64,000 nucleotides of DNA from Streptomyces sp. NBC_01267 (lineage in GTDB: Bacteria > Actinomycetota > Actinomycetes > Streptomycetales > Streptomycetaceae), in contig NZ_CP108455.1 in assembly GCF_036241575.1 (NCBI RefSeq), positions 4,777,501-4,841,500 on the forward strand, written 5' to 3'. Made by a program: the position numbers and the translations under genes. Position 1 is the stretch's first letter; every line of letters starts with the position of its first letter. Positions 7,393 to 16,293 of the stretch are shown in pieces. A model generated the notes under the pieces. That model did no database searches, was not told the DNA's origin, and worked only from the letters and a program-made list of their open reading frames with translations.

Positions 7393-9237
7393 ATGTCACA
7401 GGAGAGCTCTGTCCACGGCCCGGACGAGGGAACCGACGAAGGAACCGCCGCGGCCACCGCGGGGGAGCCGGACGACCAGGTGTACGACTACGACGTCCTC
7501 GTCGTCGGCTCCGGCTTCGGCGGCTCGGTCACCGCGCTGCGGCTCACCGAGAAGGGTTACCGGGTCGGCGTCCTGGAGGCCGGCCGCCGTTTCACCCCGG
7601 GCACGCTCCCCAAGAACTCCTGGGACATCAAGAACTACCTCTGGGCCCCGGCGCTCGGCCTGTACGGCATCCAGCGCGTCCACCTGCTCGGCAACGTGAT
7701 GGTGCTGGCGGGCGCGGGCGTCGGCGGCGGCTCCCTCAACTACGCCAACACGCTGTACATCCCGCCCGCGCCGTTCTTCCAGGACCGCCAGTGGGCGTCC
7801 ATCACCGACTGGCAGGCCGAGCTGGCGCCGTACTACGACCAGGCGCAGCGGATGCTGGGCGTGCGGCTCAACCCGACGATGACGCCGTCCGACGTCCATC
7901 TGAAGGCGACCGCCGAGGTGATGGGGGTGGGCGACTCCTTCCACATGGCGCCCGTGGGGGTCTTCTTCGGCGACGGGGCGGATGCCGACGGCAGGTCGAA
8001 GGCCGAGCCCGGCACAGCGGTCGACGACCCGTACTTCGGCGGCGCGGGCCCCTCCCGCAAGGCCTGCACCGAGTGCGGCGAGTGCATGACCGGCTGCCGT
8101 CACGGCGCGAAGAACACCCTCACCGAGAACTACCTCTACCTCGCCGAGAAGGCCGGTGCGGTCATCCGCCCGCTCACCTCGGTGACCGCGATCACGGAGC
8201 ACGGCGAGGGCGGCTACCGGGTCAGTACCGTTCCGACGGACGCCCGCAGGAGGACGCCCGAGGTGCTGCGAGCGCGTCAGGTGGTGGTCGCGGCCGGGAC
8301 GTACGGCACCCAGACCCTGCTCCACACCATGAAGGACCAAGGCCTGCTGCCGCGCATATCGTCGAAGCTGGGCGAGCTGACCCGTACCAACTCCGAGGCC
8401 CTGGTGGGCTCGCAGACCACCGACCGCCGTTACCGCAAGAAGCACGGCGCTCCCCGGGCGGACTTCACCCGGGGCGTGGCCATCACCTCGTCCATCCACC
8501 CGGACGGCGATACGCACATCGAGCCGGTGCGGTACGGCAGGAAGTCCAACGCGATGGGCGCGCTGACGATCATCCAGGTGCCCTACAGCTCGCGGCGCGT
8601 GCTCGGCTGGTTCGGCAATGTCGCCAAGCACCCCTGGCTGACGGCCCGTTCGCTCTCCAACCGCCGGTGGTCCGAGCGGACCATCATCGGCCTGGTGATG
8701 CAGTCCCTGGACAACTCCCTGACCACCCACCGCAAGCGGGCCGGCCTCGGCAAGGGCCTGCTCACCGCGGTGCAGGGGCACGGTGCGCCCAACCCGAAGC
8801 AGATCGCCGAGGGAACCCGGGCCGCGACGCTCATCGCCGAGGAGATCAACGGTTTTCCCGGCTCGAACATCGGGGAGCTGATGGGCACCCCGCTGACCGC
8901 CCACTTCCTGGGCGGCTGCCCGATCGGCGCGTCCGCGGCGGAAGGGGTGATCGATCCGTACCACCGGCTGTACGGGCACCCGGGCATCTCGGTGGTCGAC
9001 GGCTCCGCGGTCTCGGCCAATCTCGGGGTCAACCCCTCGCTGACGATCACCGCGCAGGCGGAGCGGGCGATGGCGTACTGGCCGAACATGGGTGAGGAGG
9101 ACCCCCGCCCGGAACAGGGCCAGGAGTACGAGCGGCTCGCGGCGGTCGCGCCGAGGTCTCCGGCCGTTCCCGGCGAGGCGTTCGGCGCGCTGAAGCTTCC
9201 GTTCCTGGGGATGCCGGTGGTCCCGCCGAAGAAGTGA
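7393..9237 (+). CDS. GMC-family FAD oxidoreductase (ChoD / cholesterol-oxidase-like)
   Basis: 614 residues. GAGGAGAG stands 5 nt before the ATG. The N-terminus has a Rossmann FAD signature, VLVVGSGFGGSVTALRL, at about residues 36-52. The C-terminus has the GMC signature HFLGGCPIG...GISVVDGSAVSANLGVNPSLT. A striking CTECGECMTGC motif (Cys-x2-Cys-x2-Cys-x3-Cys) near residue 225 has ferredoxin spacing; the same motif is typical of the mycobacterial ChoD subgroup as I remember it. The enzyme probably oxidises a hydroxyl on a steroid-like or other hydrophobic substrate. It follows the aldehyde dehydrogenase closely, suggesting an alcohol-to-aldehyde-to-acid pathway or simple co-regulation. Confidence 0.9.
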   Translation: MSQESSVHGPDEGTDEGTAAATAGEPDDQVYDYDVLVVGSGFGGSVTALRLTEKGYRVGVLEAGRRFTPGTLPKNSWDIKNYLWAPALGLYGIQRVHLLGNVMVLAGAGVGGGSLNYANTLYIPPAPFFQDRQWASITDWQAELAPYYDQAQRMLGVRLNPTMTPSDVHLKATAEVMGVGDSFHMAPVGVFFGDGADADGRSKAEPGTAVDDPYFGGAGPSRKACTECGECMTGCRHGAKNTLTENYLYLAEKAGAVIRPLTSVTAITEHGEGGYRVSTVPTDARRRTPEVLRARQVVVAAGTYGTQTLLHTMKDQGLLPRISSKLGELTRTNSEALVGSQTTDRRYRKKHGAPRADFTRGVAITSSIHPDGDTHIEPVRYGRKSNAMGALTIIQVPYSSRRVLGWFGNVAKHPWLTARSLSNRRWSERTIIGLVMQSLDNSLTTHRKRAGLGKGLLTAVQGHGAPNPKQIAEGTRAATLIAEEINGFPGSNIGELMGTPLTAHFLGGCPIGASAAEGVIDPYHRLYGHPGISVVDGSAVSANLGVNPSLTITAQAERAMAYWPNMGEEDPRPEQGQEYERLAAVAPRSPAVPGEAFGALKLPFLGMPVVPPKK

Positions 9238-9247
9238 CCGCGCCCCC

Positions 9248-9373
9248 CGCACGGTCAGGACGGACTGCACGGTCAGGACGAACCGCACGGTCAGGACGAA
9301 CCGCACGGTCAGGACGAACCGCATGGTCAGGACGGACTGCACGGCCAGGACGTCCCGCACGGTCAGGACGGAC
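9248..9373 (+). repeat. Seven 18-bp tandem repeats just after the GMC gene
   Basis: The unit is CGCACGGTCAGGACGAAC with 0-4 substitutions. Units start at 9248, 9266, 9284, 9302, 9320, 9338 and 9356. The array begins 11 bp after the stop codon and ends 9 bp before the terminator hairpin. Confidence 0.93.
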
Positions 9374-9382
9374 CGGGCGTGC

Positions 9383-9418
9383 GGGAGGGCTGCACCCCCC
9401 TCCGAGTGCAGCCCTCCC
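9383..9418. terminator. Bidirectional terminator hairpin between convergent genes
   Basis: A perfect 13-bp stem (GGGAGGGCTGCAC with its complement) closes a 10-nt loop between the GMC gene and the convergent LAxTG protein gene. There is no U-tract, as is common in Streptomyces. Confidence 0.85.
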
Positions 9419-9435
9419 GAGTCTGTGCGGGTCCG

Positions 9436-10539
9436 TCAACCGGTGGCGCCGCGCCCGCGCCGGTGCACGCCGAACACCACGCCCGCGCCGAGCACGACCG
9501 CGAACCCGCCGGTGAGCGCCAGGACGGGCAGGGGCGAGGGCGAACCGGTGTCGGCGAGGTCCCCGCGCACGGGAATCACGCGGGTCGAGAGGGCGTGGGG
9601 GGCCGCTGTGGGACCGGTGCGCCGCACCTTCCGACCCGTCCCGTTCCCGTTCCCGTCGCCGGCCGGGGTCCCGGCACCAGGACCCCCGCTGCCCGGCCGG
9701 GCCCCGGTGCTGCCCGCCGCGAGAACGGTGAACTCCCGCTCGGCGTACGCGTTGTGCACGCAGCCCGATTCCACGTCGACATAGCCGCCGAACCCGAAGG
9801 CGAAACTGTCCCCGGCCGGGGCGTCCTGGGCGATCTTCACCCGCAGCGGGATGTCGACGACGTCCCGGGCGCCCAGCTCGGTCTCGCCGAAGTAGACGCC
9901 GTAGCCGAACAGTTCCTCGTCGTCCAGGGACTCCCAGGTACCGGTGGTCCGGTCGAAGAACTGGACCGTGGCGTACGGCCCGAGCCAGTCCTTCTCGTCC
10001 TCGCTCTCGGAGTAGTTGTCCACCAGGGCGAGCCATTCGACCTTGCCGAGCTTCCGGCCGGTCGGGTTGGCCGCGCTGATCGTGAACGGATGCCAGCCGC
10101 TGCCCGCGACGATGCTGCCGGGCAGCCCGGAGATGCTCAGCCGGAGACTGCCCGTGGGATCGGTGACACCGTCGTCAACCACCGGACAGTCGGCGGGCGG
10201 AGTGGTGACCGGCGGAGTGACGGGCGGCGCGGTGGTGGGCGGCGCGGTGGTGGGCGGCGGGGTGACGACGGGCGCGGTCGTGGGCGGTTCCGTCGTGGGC
10301 GCCGGCTCGGTGGGCTGCGGGGCGGCGGAGTCCGGCGGGTCCGTGGTGGGCGCGACGGCCGGGGGCGTCTCCACGTCGGCCGGAGAACCCACGTCGGCCG
10401 GGGCCACGGCCGAAGGCGTCCCGGTGGCAGGGGTCCCGCCGGAGGTCCCGTCCGCGTACGCAGCCGAGGCGGCCAGCAGAGCGACCGGAGCCATGACGGC
10501 GGTCGCGGCTGCGGCAGCCATCGTGCGGCGGAGCTTCAT
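9436..10539 (-). CDS. Secreted cell-wall-anchored protein with LAxTG class E sortase signal
   Basis: 367 residues. The start is the ATG at 10539 (MKLRRTM), with GAGG 7 nt upstream; an earlier in-frame start would add 40 residues before the signal peptide and is unlikely. Layout: Sec signal peptide (1-30, cleavage near ASAAYA), Pro/Thr-rich stalk with TTEPPTTAP-type repeats (about 35-120), a beta-rich domain of ~150 residues with DWLGPYATVQFFD and an acidic EDEKD patch, a linker, then LADTG, a membrane helix and an RRGRG tail. LAxTG is the motif favoured by Streptomyces class E sortases, so it should be covalently attached to peptidoglycan. The ectodomain function is unknown. Confidence 0.85.
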   Translation of the reverse strand: MKLRRTMAAAAATAVMAPVALLAASAAYADGTSGGTPATGTPSAVAPADVGSPADVETPPAVAPTTDPPDSAAPQPTEPAPTTEPPTTAPVVTPPPTTAPPTTAPPVTPPVTTPPADCPVVDDGVTDPTGSLRLSISGLPGSIVAGSGWHPFTISAANPTGRKLGKVEWLALVDNYSESEDEKDWLGPYATVQFFDRTTGTWESLDDEELFGYGVYFGETELGARDVVDIPLRVKIAQDAPAGDSFAFGFGGYVDVESGCVHNAYAEREFTVLAAGSTGARPGSGGPGAGTPAGDGNGNGTGRKVRRTGPTAAPHALSTRVIPVRGDLADTGSPSPLPVLALTGGFAVVLGAGVVFGVHRRGRGATG

Positions 10540-11065
10540 GCGGACCTCGTTGCGTACGGGACAGATGCGTTGCTGTGGTGCGGGGGCATACGGATGGGGC
10601 CACCAGCGGTACTGCATGAATGACCGGCCACCCCTGTGAATGGTTGCTTCCGTATTCACGGAATTCTTATGTGAGCTGCGTCACGAGAAGAGGGTCCGGG
10701 CGGGCACAGCAGTGGGCCCCGTGGAGGCGATTCCACGGGGCCCACTGGTTGCTCAACTGCGGTGCTCACCTACGGGCTGGGAACCCGTGGACCGGGCTGC
10801 CGGTCCCGGGCGTCCCCGGAACCGACCGCCTTGGGTGACCGGACCGCTGTCCCCTGCCGTCCGGTCACGCGCGCTGAGACGTGGTCCCACGACGCACCTG
10901 CAGTACGTCACACGTCCCAGCGAAGCCACGCGTGGTTTTCCTCTTCCAACAAGGCCGCACCTGGCTGACACGGACGACTGGACCAACGAAGGCCCGCCGG
11001 GCCCGGTCACGCGCCGTACGGGTGAGAGCGGGCCCGAACTCAGATACGGGCTGTCGCCCCGGGTG
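10540..11065. other. 526-bp non-coding interval, possible small-RNA locus
   Basis: The interval lies between two minus-strand genes. It holds a strong hairpin (10710-10747) and about 300 bp between it and the chorismate mutase gene with no convincing codon usage in any frame. The short frames here are Arg/Ser/Gly-rich and lack ribosome-binding sites. A minus-strand transcript ending at the hairpin is conceivable. Confidence 0.4.
10710..10747. terminator. Strong 16-bp-stem hairpin terminator
   Basis: Arms 10710-10725 and 10732-10747 pair perfectly (CAGTGGGCCCCGTGGA) around a 6-nt loop, GGCGAT. It lies 333-370 bp beyond the stop of the chorismate mutase gene, so it would end that transcript or a separate RNA. 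Confidence 0.75.
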
Positions 11066-11377
11066 TCAGATCCGCCCCCGGCACAGCTCCAGAACGGTCA
11101 TCGCGAGCCCGGTGCCCGCCTTGCCCAGCGCCCCGCTGTAGTGGCCCAGGACCTCCAGCTCGCGCGAGAGGTTCACCCGGCGCCCGCCGGAGGCCGTCCG
11201 CGCCTCCTGGATGGTGGTCGACACGGCCATCCGTTCCTGGATCAGGCCGATGATCCGGTCGTCCAGGTCGTCGATGCGCTCACGTGCTCCGGTGATGAGG
11301 GCCGCCGCCTCGACGTTGCGGGCGCCGGTCTTCTCCGTACCGGCGGTGGCGGTGCTGGTGGCGGTGTTGGTGCTCAT
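11066..11377 (-). CDS. Chorismate mutase, AroQ class
   Basis: 103 residues, the expected size of a monofunctional all-alpha chorismate mutase, which converts chorismate to prephenate for Phe/Tyr synthesis. Landmarks are [16 protein letters not shown] (helix 1, residues ~35-50), with the downstream Arg and Lys/Arg positions of the active site in [12 protein letters not shown] 25-residue Thr/Ala-rich head precedes the fold. The Shine-Dalgarno TTGAGGAG is well placed before the ATG. It is transcribed divergently from guaA. Confidence 0.9.
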   Translation of the reverse strand: MSTNTATSTATAGTEKTGARNVEAAALITGARERIDDLDDRIIGLIQERMAVSTTIQEARTASGGRRVNLSRELEVLGHYSGALGKAGTGLAMTVLELCRGRI

Positions 11378-11430
11378 GTCCGTGACTCCTCAAGGGGTAC
11401 GGCCCCCCGGGCTGCCTCGGTCCGGAATAC

Positions 11431-11463
11431 ACAGGCACCCCGGACCTTGTCGGCCCGGGGCGC
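11431..11463. repeat. Imperfect inverted repeat in the chorismate mutase-guaA divergent region
   Basis: AGGCACCCCGG and CCGGGGCGCCT pair with one mismatch around an 11-nt loop. It could be a transcript-end hairpin or a regulatory site. The rest of 11378-11672 holds only the guaA -10 box (TAGAAT). Confidence 0.45.
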
Positions 11464-11623
11464 CTGGGGAAGTGTTTCTCAGTGGCTCAAGCAGCAGAAC
11501 CAGAGAACCCACGGCAGCCGGTCGGGCCGGTGCCATAGGTAAAGACGAAGGTCAGCTGCTGATGCACGAGGTCAGTATGGACGGGTCCCGGAGGGAGAGA
11601 CAACCCGGTTCCGCCGGCCCCGG

Positions 11624-11629
11624 TAGAAT
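11624..11629 (+). promoter_or_regulatory. -10 box of the guaA promoter
   Basis: TAGAAT lies 43 nt before the preferred GTG start. A transcript beginning near 11636 would include the GGAAGG ribosome-binding site but barely the ATG at 11649, which supports the GTG start. Confidence 0.5.
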
Positions 11630-11672
11630 CGACATACCAGACCCCCTCATGTTCCCGCCGGAAGGCCGCCCC

Positions 11673-13247
11673 GTGCCAGCAGCACCCCCCGCCGCCCCCG
11701 AGGTCGTCCTCGTCGTCGACTTCGGCGCGCAGTACGCCCAGCTCATCGCCCGTCGCGTCCGTGAGGCGCGGGTCTACAGCGAGATCGTGCCGTCGACCAT
11801 GCCGGTGGCCGAGATGCTGGCCAAGAACCCGAAGGCGATCATCCTCTCCGGCGGCCCGTCGTCGGTGTACGCACCGGGCGCGCCCACCGTCGACCGTGCG
11901 CTCTTCGAGGCCGGGGTCCCGGTCTTCGGTATGTGCTACGGCTTCCAGCTCATGGCGACCACCCTCGGCGGCACGGTCGACGACAACGGTGCGCGGGAGT
12001 ACGGGCGTACCGGTCTCACCGTCTCCAAGCCCGCGTCGACCCTCTTCGAGGGCACCCCGGCCGAGCAGTCGGTGTGGATGTCGCACGGCGACGCCTGCTC
12101 CGCCGCCCCCGAGGGCTTCACGGTCACCGCGTCCACGGACGTCGTGCCGGTGGCGGCCTTCGAGAACGACGAGAAGAAGCTGTACGGCGTGCAGCACCAC
12201 CCCGAGGTGCTGCACTCCACGCACGGCCAGCAGGTCCTTGAGCACTTCCTCTACCGGGGCGCCGGCATCGAGCCGACCTGGACCACGACCAATGTCGTCG
12301 AGGAGCAGGTCGCGCTGATCCGTCAGCAGGTCGGCACCAAGCGCGCCATCTGCGGGCTGTCCGGCGGTGTCGACTCCGCGGTGGCCGCCGCGCTGGTGCA
12401 GAAGGCCATCGGGTCCCAGCTGACCTGCGTGTACGTCGACCACGGCCTGATGCGCAAGGGCGAGACCGAGCAGGTCGAGAAGGACTTCGTCGCCGCCACG
12501 GGCGTGCAGCTCAAGGTCGTCGACGCCGAGGAGCGCTTCCTGAACGCGCTCAAGGGTGTCTCCGACCCCGAGACGAAGCGCAAGATCATCGGCCGCGAGT
12601 TCATCCGGGTCTTCGAGCAGGCGCAGGCGGAGATCATCGCCGACGCGGGCGAGGACGTCGCGTTCCTGGTGCAGGGCACCCTGTACCCGGACGTCGTCGA
12701 GTCCGGCGGCGGCACCGGCACGGCCAACATCAAGTCCCACCACAACGTGGGCGGGCTCCCCGAGGACATCGAGTTCGAACTGGTCGAGCCGTTGCGCCAG
12801 CTGTTCAAGGACGAGGTCCGGATGGTCGGCCAGGAGCTGGGCCTGCCGGACGAGATCGTCCAGCGCCAGCCCTTCCCCGGCCCCGGCCTCGGGATCCGCA
12901 TCGTCGGTGAGGTCACCAAGGACCGCCTCGACCTGCTGCGCGAGGCCGACGCCATCGCCCGCGAGGAGCTGACGGCGGCCGGTCTCGACCGTGAGATCTG
13001 GCAGTGCCCGGTGGTGCTGCTCGCCGACGTGCGGTCGGTGGGCGTCCAGGGCGACGGCCGGACCTACGGCCACCCGATCGTGCTGCGGCCCGTCTCGTCC
13101 GAGGACGCCATGACGGCCGACTGGACGCGGATGCCGTACGACGTGCTCGGGAAGATCTCGACCCGCATCACCAACGAGGTCGCCGATGTGAACCGCGTGG
13201 TCCTCGACGTGACGAGCAAGCCGCCGGGCACCATCGAGTGGGAGTAG
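11673..13247 (+). CDS. guaA: GMP synthase (glutamine-hydrolysing)
   Basis: 524 residues from GTG at 11673, chosen because GGAAGG stands 7 nt upstream and the length matches the family; an in-frame ATG at 11649 lacks a ribosome-binding site. It makes GMP from XMP, ATP and glutamine. The class I glutaminase half has the nucleophile Cys in FGMCYGFQ (about residue 90) and the His-x-Glu pair in HHPEV (about 177). The ATP-pyrophosphatase half starts with the P-loop [13 protein letters not shown] (about 228). The dimerisation domain ends in KPPGTIEWE. It is a single gene with its own promoter and a clear terminator. Confidence 0.98.
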   Translation: MPAAPPAAPEVVLVVDFGAQYAQLIARRVREARVYSEIVPSTMPVAEMLAKNPKAIILSGGPSSVYAPGAPTVDRALFEAGVPVFGMCYGFQLMATTLGGTVDDNGAREYGRTGLTVSKPASTLFEGTPAEQSVWMSHGDACSAAPEGFTVTASTDVVPVAAFENDEKKLYGVQHHPEVLHSTHGQQVLEHFLYRGAGIEPTWTTTNVVEEQVALIRQQVGTKRAICGLSGGVDSAVAAALVQKAIGSQLTCVYVDHGLMRKGETEQVEKDFVAATGVQLKVVDAEERFLNALKGVSDPETKRKIIGREFIRVFEQAQAEIIADAGEDVAFLVQGTLYPDVVESGGGTGTANIKSHHNVGGLPEDIEFELVEPLRQLFKDEVRMVGQELGLPDEIVQRQPFPGPGLGIRIVGEVTKDRLDLLREADAIAREELTAAGLDREIWQCPVVLLADVRSVGVQGDGRTYGHPIVLRPVSSEDAMTADWTRMPYDVLGKISTRITNEVADVNRVVLDVTSKPPGTIEWE

Positions 13248-13278
13248 TCGCCACCGGGTGACTCCCCGACAGACCGCC

Positions 13279-13312
13279 GACGCCGCCGCCCGGGATTCCG
13301 GGCGGCGGCGTC
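13279..13312 (+). terminator. guaA terminator
   Basis: A perfect 15-bp stem (GACGCCGCCGCCCGG and its complement) with loop GATT starts 32 bp after the guaA stop codon. Confidence 0.9.
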
Positions 13313-13383
13313 GTGCTGTCCGGGGGCGGCTCTTTCCGTGCATGACTCTGTTCACCTGCGGTAACGCGCGGTAGCTTCCGGCC

Positions 13384-14184
13384 ATGAATGAACCGGCCAT
13401 GAGTGAGACGCCCGCCCCCGTACCGGTGGAACACCTGCGGTTCGCGATGCCGCCCGTCCACGAAACGCTCGCCGAGGAGCGCCAGTACCGCAAGGAACGG
13501 CTGGCGGGGGCGCTGCGGCTCTTCGCGCAGTACGGGTACGAGGACGGCGTCTCGGACCACATCACCGCCCGCGACCCCGGGTACGCCGACTGCTACTGGG
13601 TGAACCCCTTCGGGGTGCCCCTCGCGGACCTCGCGGCGCACGACCTGATCCTGGTCAACGGCGACGGGCAGGTCGTCGAGGGCAGTCGCCACGTCAACCA
13701 GGCCGCCTTCGCCGTCCACGCCCAGGTGCACCGGGCCCGGCCCGGTGTCGTCGCCGTCGCGCACAGCCACTCGCTGCACGGGCGGGCGCTCTCCACGCTG
13801 GGGGAACTGCTCGACCCCATCACGCAGGAGTCCTGTGCGTTCTACGAGGATCACGCCCTCTACGACTCCTACACCGGCGTGATCGTGGACGAGGAGGAGG
13901 GCCGCCGGATCGCCGCCGCGCTCGGTGCCCGCAAGGCCGTCATCCTGCGCAACCACGGACTGCTGACCGTGGGCGACTCGGTCGACGCGGCGGCCTGGTG
14001 GTTCGTCACCATGGAGCGCTCCTGCCAGGTCCAACTCGCCGCGCGTGCCGCCGGGAAGCCCGTGCTCATCGACCACCGGAGCGCGGTGGCCACCCGGGAG
14101 CAGCTGGGCAGCGATCTGGTCGCCTGGATCAACTACCAGCCGCTGTGGCAGCGGATCAGCCGTACCGGCCCGGACGCGCCGTGA
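13384..14184 (+). CDS. Class II aldolase/adducin-family protein
   Basis: 266 residues. The zinc-binding pattern of the family is present: HSHSLHG (about residues 127-133) and a third His in LRNHGLLTVGD (about 189), with an acidic residue in the middle loop. Members include fuculose- and ribulose-phosphate aldolases and epimerases as well as catalytically unassigned forms; the substrate cannot be told here. TAGCTT (13372-13377) lies 6 nt before the first ATG, giving a likely leaderless message. A second ATG five codons later is possible. It stands alone after the guaA terminator. Confidence 0.87.
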   Translation: MNEPAMSETPAPVPVEHLRFAMPPVHETLAEERQYRKERLAGALRLFAQYGYEDGVSDHITARDPGYADCYWVNPFGVPLADLAAHDLILVNGDGQVVEGSRHVNQAAFAVHAQVHRARPGVVAVAHSHSLHGRALSTLGELLDPITQESCAFYEDHALYDSYTGVIVDEEEGRRIAAALGARKAVILRNHGLLTVGDSVDAAAWWFVTMERSCQVQLAARAAGKPVLIDHRSAVATREQLGSDLVAWINYQPLWQRISRTGPDAP

Positions 14185-14235
14185 GGGGTCGCGGACGCGC
14201 CGTGAGGGGTCGCCCGGAGGTGCTGTGACGGTTGC
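14171..14235 (+). repeat. Stop-spanning 21-bp duplication followed by a second degenerate pair
   Basis: CGGACGCGCCGTGAGGGGTC plus G occurs twice, perfectly, at 14171-14191 and 14192-14212. The first copy contains the aldolase gene TGA (14182-14184). A related pair, CCCGGAGGTGCTGTGACGG, follows from 14213. Each unit carries another GTGA. Confidence 0.9.
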
Positions 14236-14384
14236 CCGGAGGCGCTGTGACCGGTCGGCCCGGGGTGCCGGTGCCGTGCCCGGGAACCCGACGCCGGAAG
14301 GCGTCAACCTGACGCCTTGTCAATCACCCCCGCTGACCTGACCCGACCTGACCTGCTGCGGGCACCGCCCGCTCGGTGCGGCAC

Positions 14385-14400
14385 AATTCCCTTGAATTGC
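14385..14400. repeat. Small inverted repeat before the membrane-protein gene
   Basis: CAATTC-CCTT-GAATTG, an AT-rich 6-4-6 palindrome 73-88 bp upstream of the preferred start. It is possibly a promoter-region operator. Confidence 0.35.
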
Positions 14401-14472
14401 AAGGAAGTTCACGGGGGCAGGGAAAGGGCGGCGTTCTTCGTGGCGGTGCAGGAAGTAAGACAGGACGACGGT

Positions 14473-15723
14473 ATGCGCGCCGGCGTACACGGCGGCGGCT
14501 GTACATGTCCGGACTGTCCGCACGGAGCACGCGAGGGCCACCGGCGGGCCGTCGCGGCATTTCTCGTGAAACGGGATGAACTGGCGGCCGGGCAGGGCCT
14601 GCCCACCGCCGTGGCCCACTCGGCGGGAGCCTCGCGCCAGTGGGTGTCCGACGAACTGACGGAGTCGGCGCGGGCGGTGGCCGAGCGCAGCAGGGAAGCC
14701 GGGGACGCCTGGTTCCCGCGGGTGTGGCAGCGCACGCTGGTGCTGCTGTGGGGGAGTGTGGTGGTCCTCGCGCTGGCCGAGTCCGCGACCGCGATCGGCG
14801 CGGGCTGGAGCGGGGCCCGTACCGCCGGGCTGCTCGCCGCGCTCGTCACGGCGGGGCTGCTGACCTGCGCGGCCCGCTTCCACCGGGCGCGCGGCGGACT
14901 CCTGGCCCCGGTGATCGGCGAGGACAACCGGCTCTCCACCTCGCGCGCGGTCGCCGCGTCATGGGTGCTGCTGGTGGTCTTCTCGGTGCTGGTCCTCATC
15001 CTCCAGCTCGCCGGAGCGTCCGGGCACCGTGAGCGCGACACCCTGATCGACGGGCTCGAACTGGCCCGGGGCGCGGGCATGGTGACCGTGCTCGCCCTGG
15101 TCTGCGCGATCGCCGTGGTGGCGCGGCGCGTGGTGTCCGTGCGGGTGCTGTCGCAGAAGCTCCAGAAGGTGCGCGCCGACCGCCCCCGCGCCGCCGATCT
15201 GCTCACCGACGACTCGGGGCGCGGCAGCTTCGCGGACGTGCAGTACGTCCTGGTGAGCACGGTCGCCGCGCTGTTCGCGGCGGTACGGCTGGCCCGCCGC
15301 CCCGACCAACTGCCCGACCTGCCGTGGGGGCTGGCGCTCCTGGTGGTGGTCTCGGCGGCCACGTACTTCGCGGGCAAGTACGCGGAGGGCGGACGCCCCG
15401 TGGTGCTCTCGGTGGTCCGCGCCCGGGAGGCCGGTGACCTGGACGCCCCGATCCGTACCGGCGACGACATCGAGATCCGCGGCGCGGGCTTCGTGCCGCC
15501 GGGCGCCGGGACACCCGACCGGCTGGCACGGATGGTGGTGCGCATCGGCGCGGTGCACGTCCACGTACCGCTGGTTCCCGTGCCGGGCGGCTTCGCCAAC
15601 CCGACGGACACGGTGCTGACGGTGCCGGTACCGGTGGAGGTCGAGCCGGGGCGGGTGGAGGTACGTGTGATCACGGCGGCCGGGATGGAGACGGCGGCCT
15701 GCGAGATCGATGTGACGGATTAA
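14473..15723 (+). CDS. Polytopic membrane protein with N-terminal Cys motif and C-terminal IPT-like domain, function unknown
   Basis: 416 residues from ATG at 14473 (AGGA 7 nt upstream); a GTG at 14440 is an alternative start. The N-terminal ~65 residues are soluble and contain CTCPDCPHG, then a helical AVAHSAGASRQWVSDEL region. About six membrane helices follow in pairs (starting near residues 90, 118, 158, 192, 255 and 280). The last ~100 residues are beta-rich, with IEIRGAGFVPPGAG, resembling an IPT/TIG fold that would face outside the membrane. I do not recognise a named family. Confidence 0.75.
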   Translation: MRAGVHGGGCTCPDCPHGAREGHRRAVAAFLVKRDELAAGQGLPTAVAHSAGASRQWVSDELTESARAVAERSREAGDAWFPRVWQRTLVLLWGSVVVLALAESATAIGAGWSGARTAGLLAALVTAGLLTCAARFHRARGGLLAPVIGEDNRLSTSRAVAASWVLLVVFSVLVLILQLAGASGHRERDTLIDGLELARGAGMVTVLALVCAIAVVARRVVSVRVLSQKLQKVRADRPRAADLLTDDSGRGSFADVQYVLVSTVAALFAAVRLARRPDQLPDLPWGLALLVVVSAATYFAGKYAEGGRPVVLSVVRAREAGDLDAPIRTGDDIEIRGAGFVPPGAGTPDRLARMVVRIGAVHVHVPLVPVPGGFANPTDTVLTVPVPVEVEPGRVEVRVITAAGMETAACEIDVTD

Positions 15724-15812
15724 CGGTCCGCGATATACCGATTCTCGGTTTTCCAGATATTTCATTTCCGGCGTGTTCCTGAGCGGAAAGCCTGGGGTGG
15801 GTGACGGCGGGC

Positions 15813-15827
15813 GAAACGAATCGTTTC
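15813..15827. promoter_or_regulatory. Inverted repeat GAAACGA-N-TCGTTTC
   Basis: 7-bp arms around one base in an AT-rich stretch, 8 bp before the ATG at 15835. It is a candidate operator. A related GCGAAACGAAAGC string occurs at about 15909. Confidence 0.4.
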
Positions 15828-15834
15828 TACGGCC

Positions 15835-16230
15835 ATGAGCACTTCTGACGCTCCAACCACGGCAGGCAAGGGACTTGGTTCCCTGATTCCGCAAGGAAAT
15901 GCATATAAGCGAAACGAAAGCGTGCCGGGGCCACGTGCTTCGGGTTACCGGCGCGGGAAGCCGCCGTCGCACCGCATGTCGCCGCCGGCCGGATTCGACC
16001 GGACCGGATGTGACGGGGAGGCGACGCCGCTGTACGGGGAGTTGGTGAACCTCTGGGCCGCCCGGGGGGCCACACTCCCCGGTGCGCCGGACCCCGACTG
16101 GCGTCGTCTGGTCTCCTACCGCCACTTCCAGGAGGAGACGGAAGAGACATTGCGGATGCTCCGGCTCCAGGGTTCTTCCCTGCCCCTCAATTGGCCTAAT
16201 GGTCAGGTTGTCCCGACGTCGGGGAATTGA
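15835..16230 (+). CDS. Small conserved-type hypothetical protein with atypical 5' composition
   Basis: 131 residues from ATG at 15835; an ATG at 15976 is an alternative. The second half (PLYGELVNLWAARGATLPG...DPDWRRL) looks like a short domain that I recall recurring in Streptomyces hypothetical proteins, and it has normal high-GC codon use. The first ~30 codons are unusually AT-rich at third positions (GGAAATGCATATAAGCG). A 15-bp inverted repeat GAAACGA-A-TCGTTTC (15813-15827) lies just before the start. The region could be a promoter or recently acquired DNA rather than coding sequence. Confidence 0.5.
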   Translation: MSTSDAPTTAGKGLGSLIPQGNAYKRNESVPGPRASGYRRGKPPSHRMSPPAGFDRTGCDGEATPLYGELVNLWAARGATLPGAPDPDWRRLVSYRHFQEETEETLRMLRLQGSSLPLNWPNGQVVPTSGN

Positions 16231-16293
16231 TCAATGAGGTGAATTTTGGGCTTTGTTAGGTTCTTTTGGCCTAGCTGAGCGTTGGTGCAGACC

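Noticed and set aside
10753..11010. Minus-strand 85-codon open frame ending just before the 10710-10747 hairpin
   Set aside because: The composition is Arg/Ser/Gly-rich with no ribosome-binding site or domain. It is better left as non-coding sequence, possibly an RNA.
11211..11672. Upstream extension of guaA to earlier in-frame starts
   Set aside because: The added sequence overlaps the divergent chorismate mutase gene and its promoter; the TAGAAT box and GGAAGG site point to GTG at 11673.
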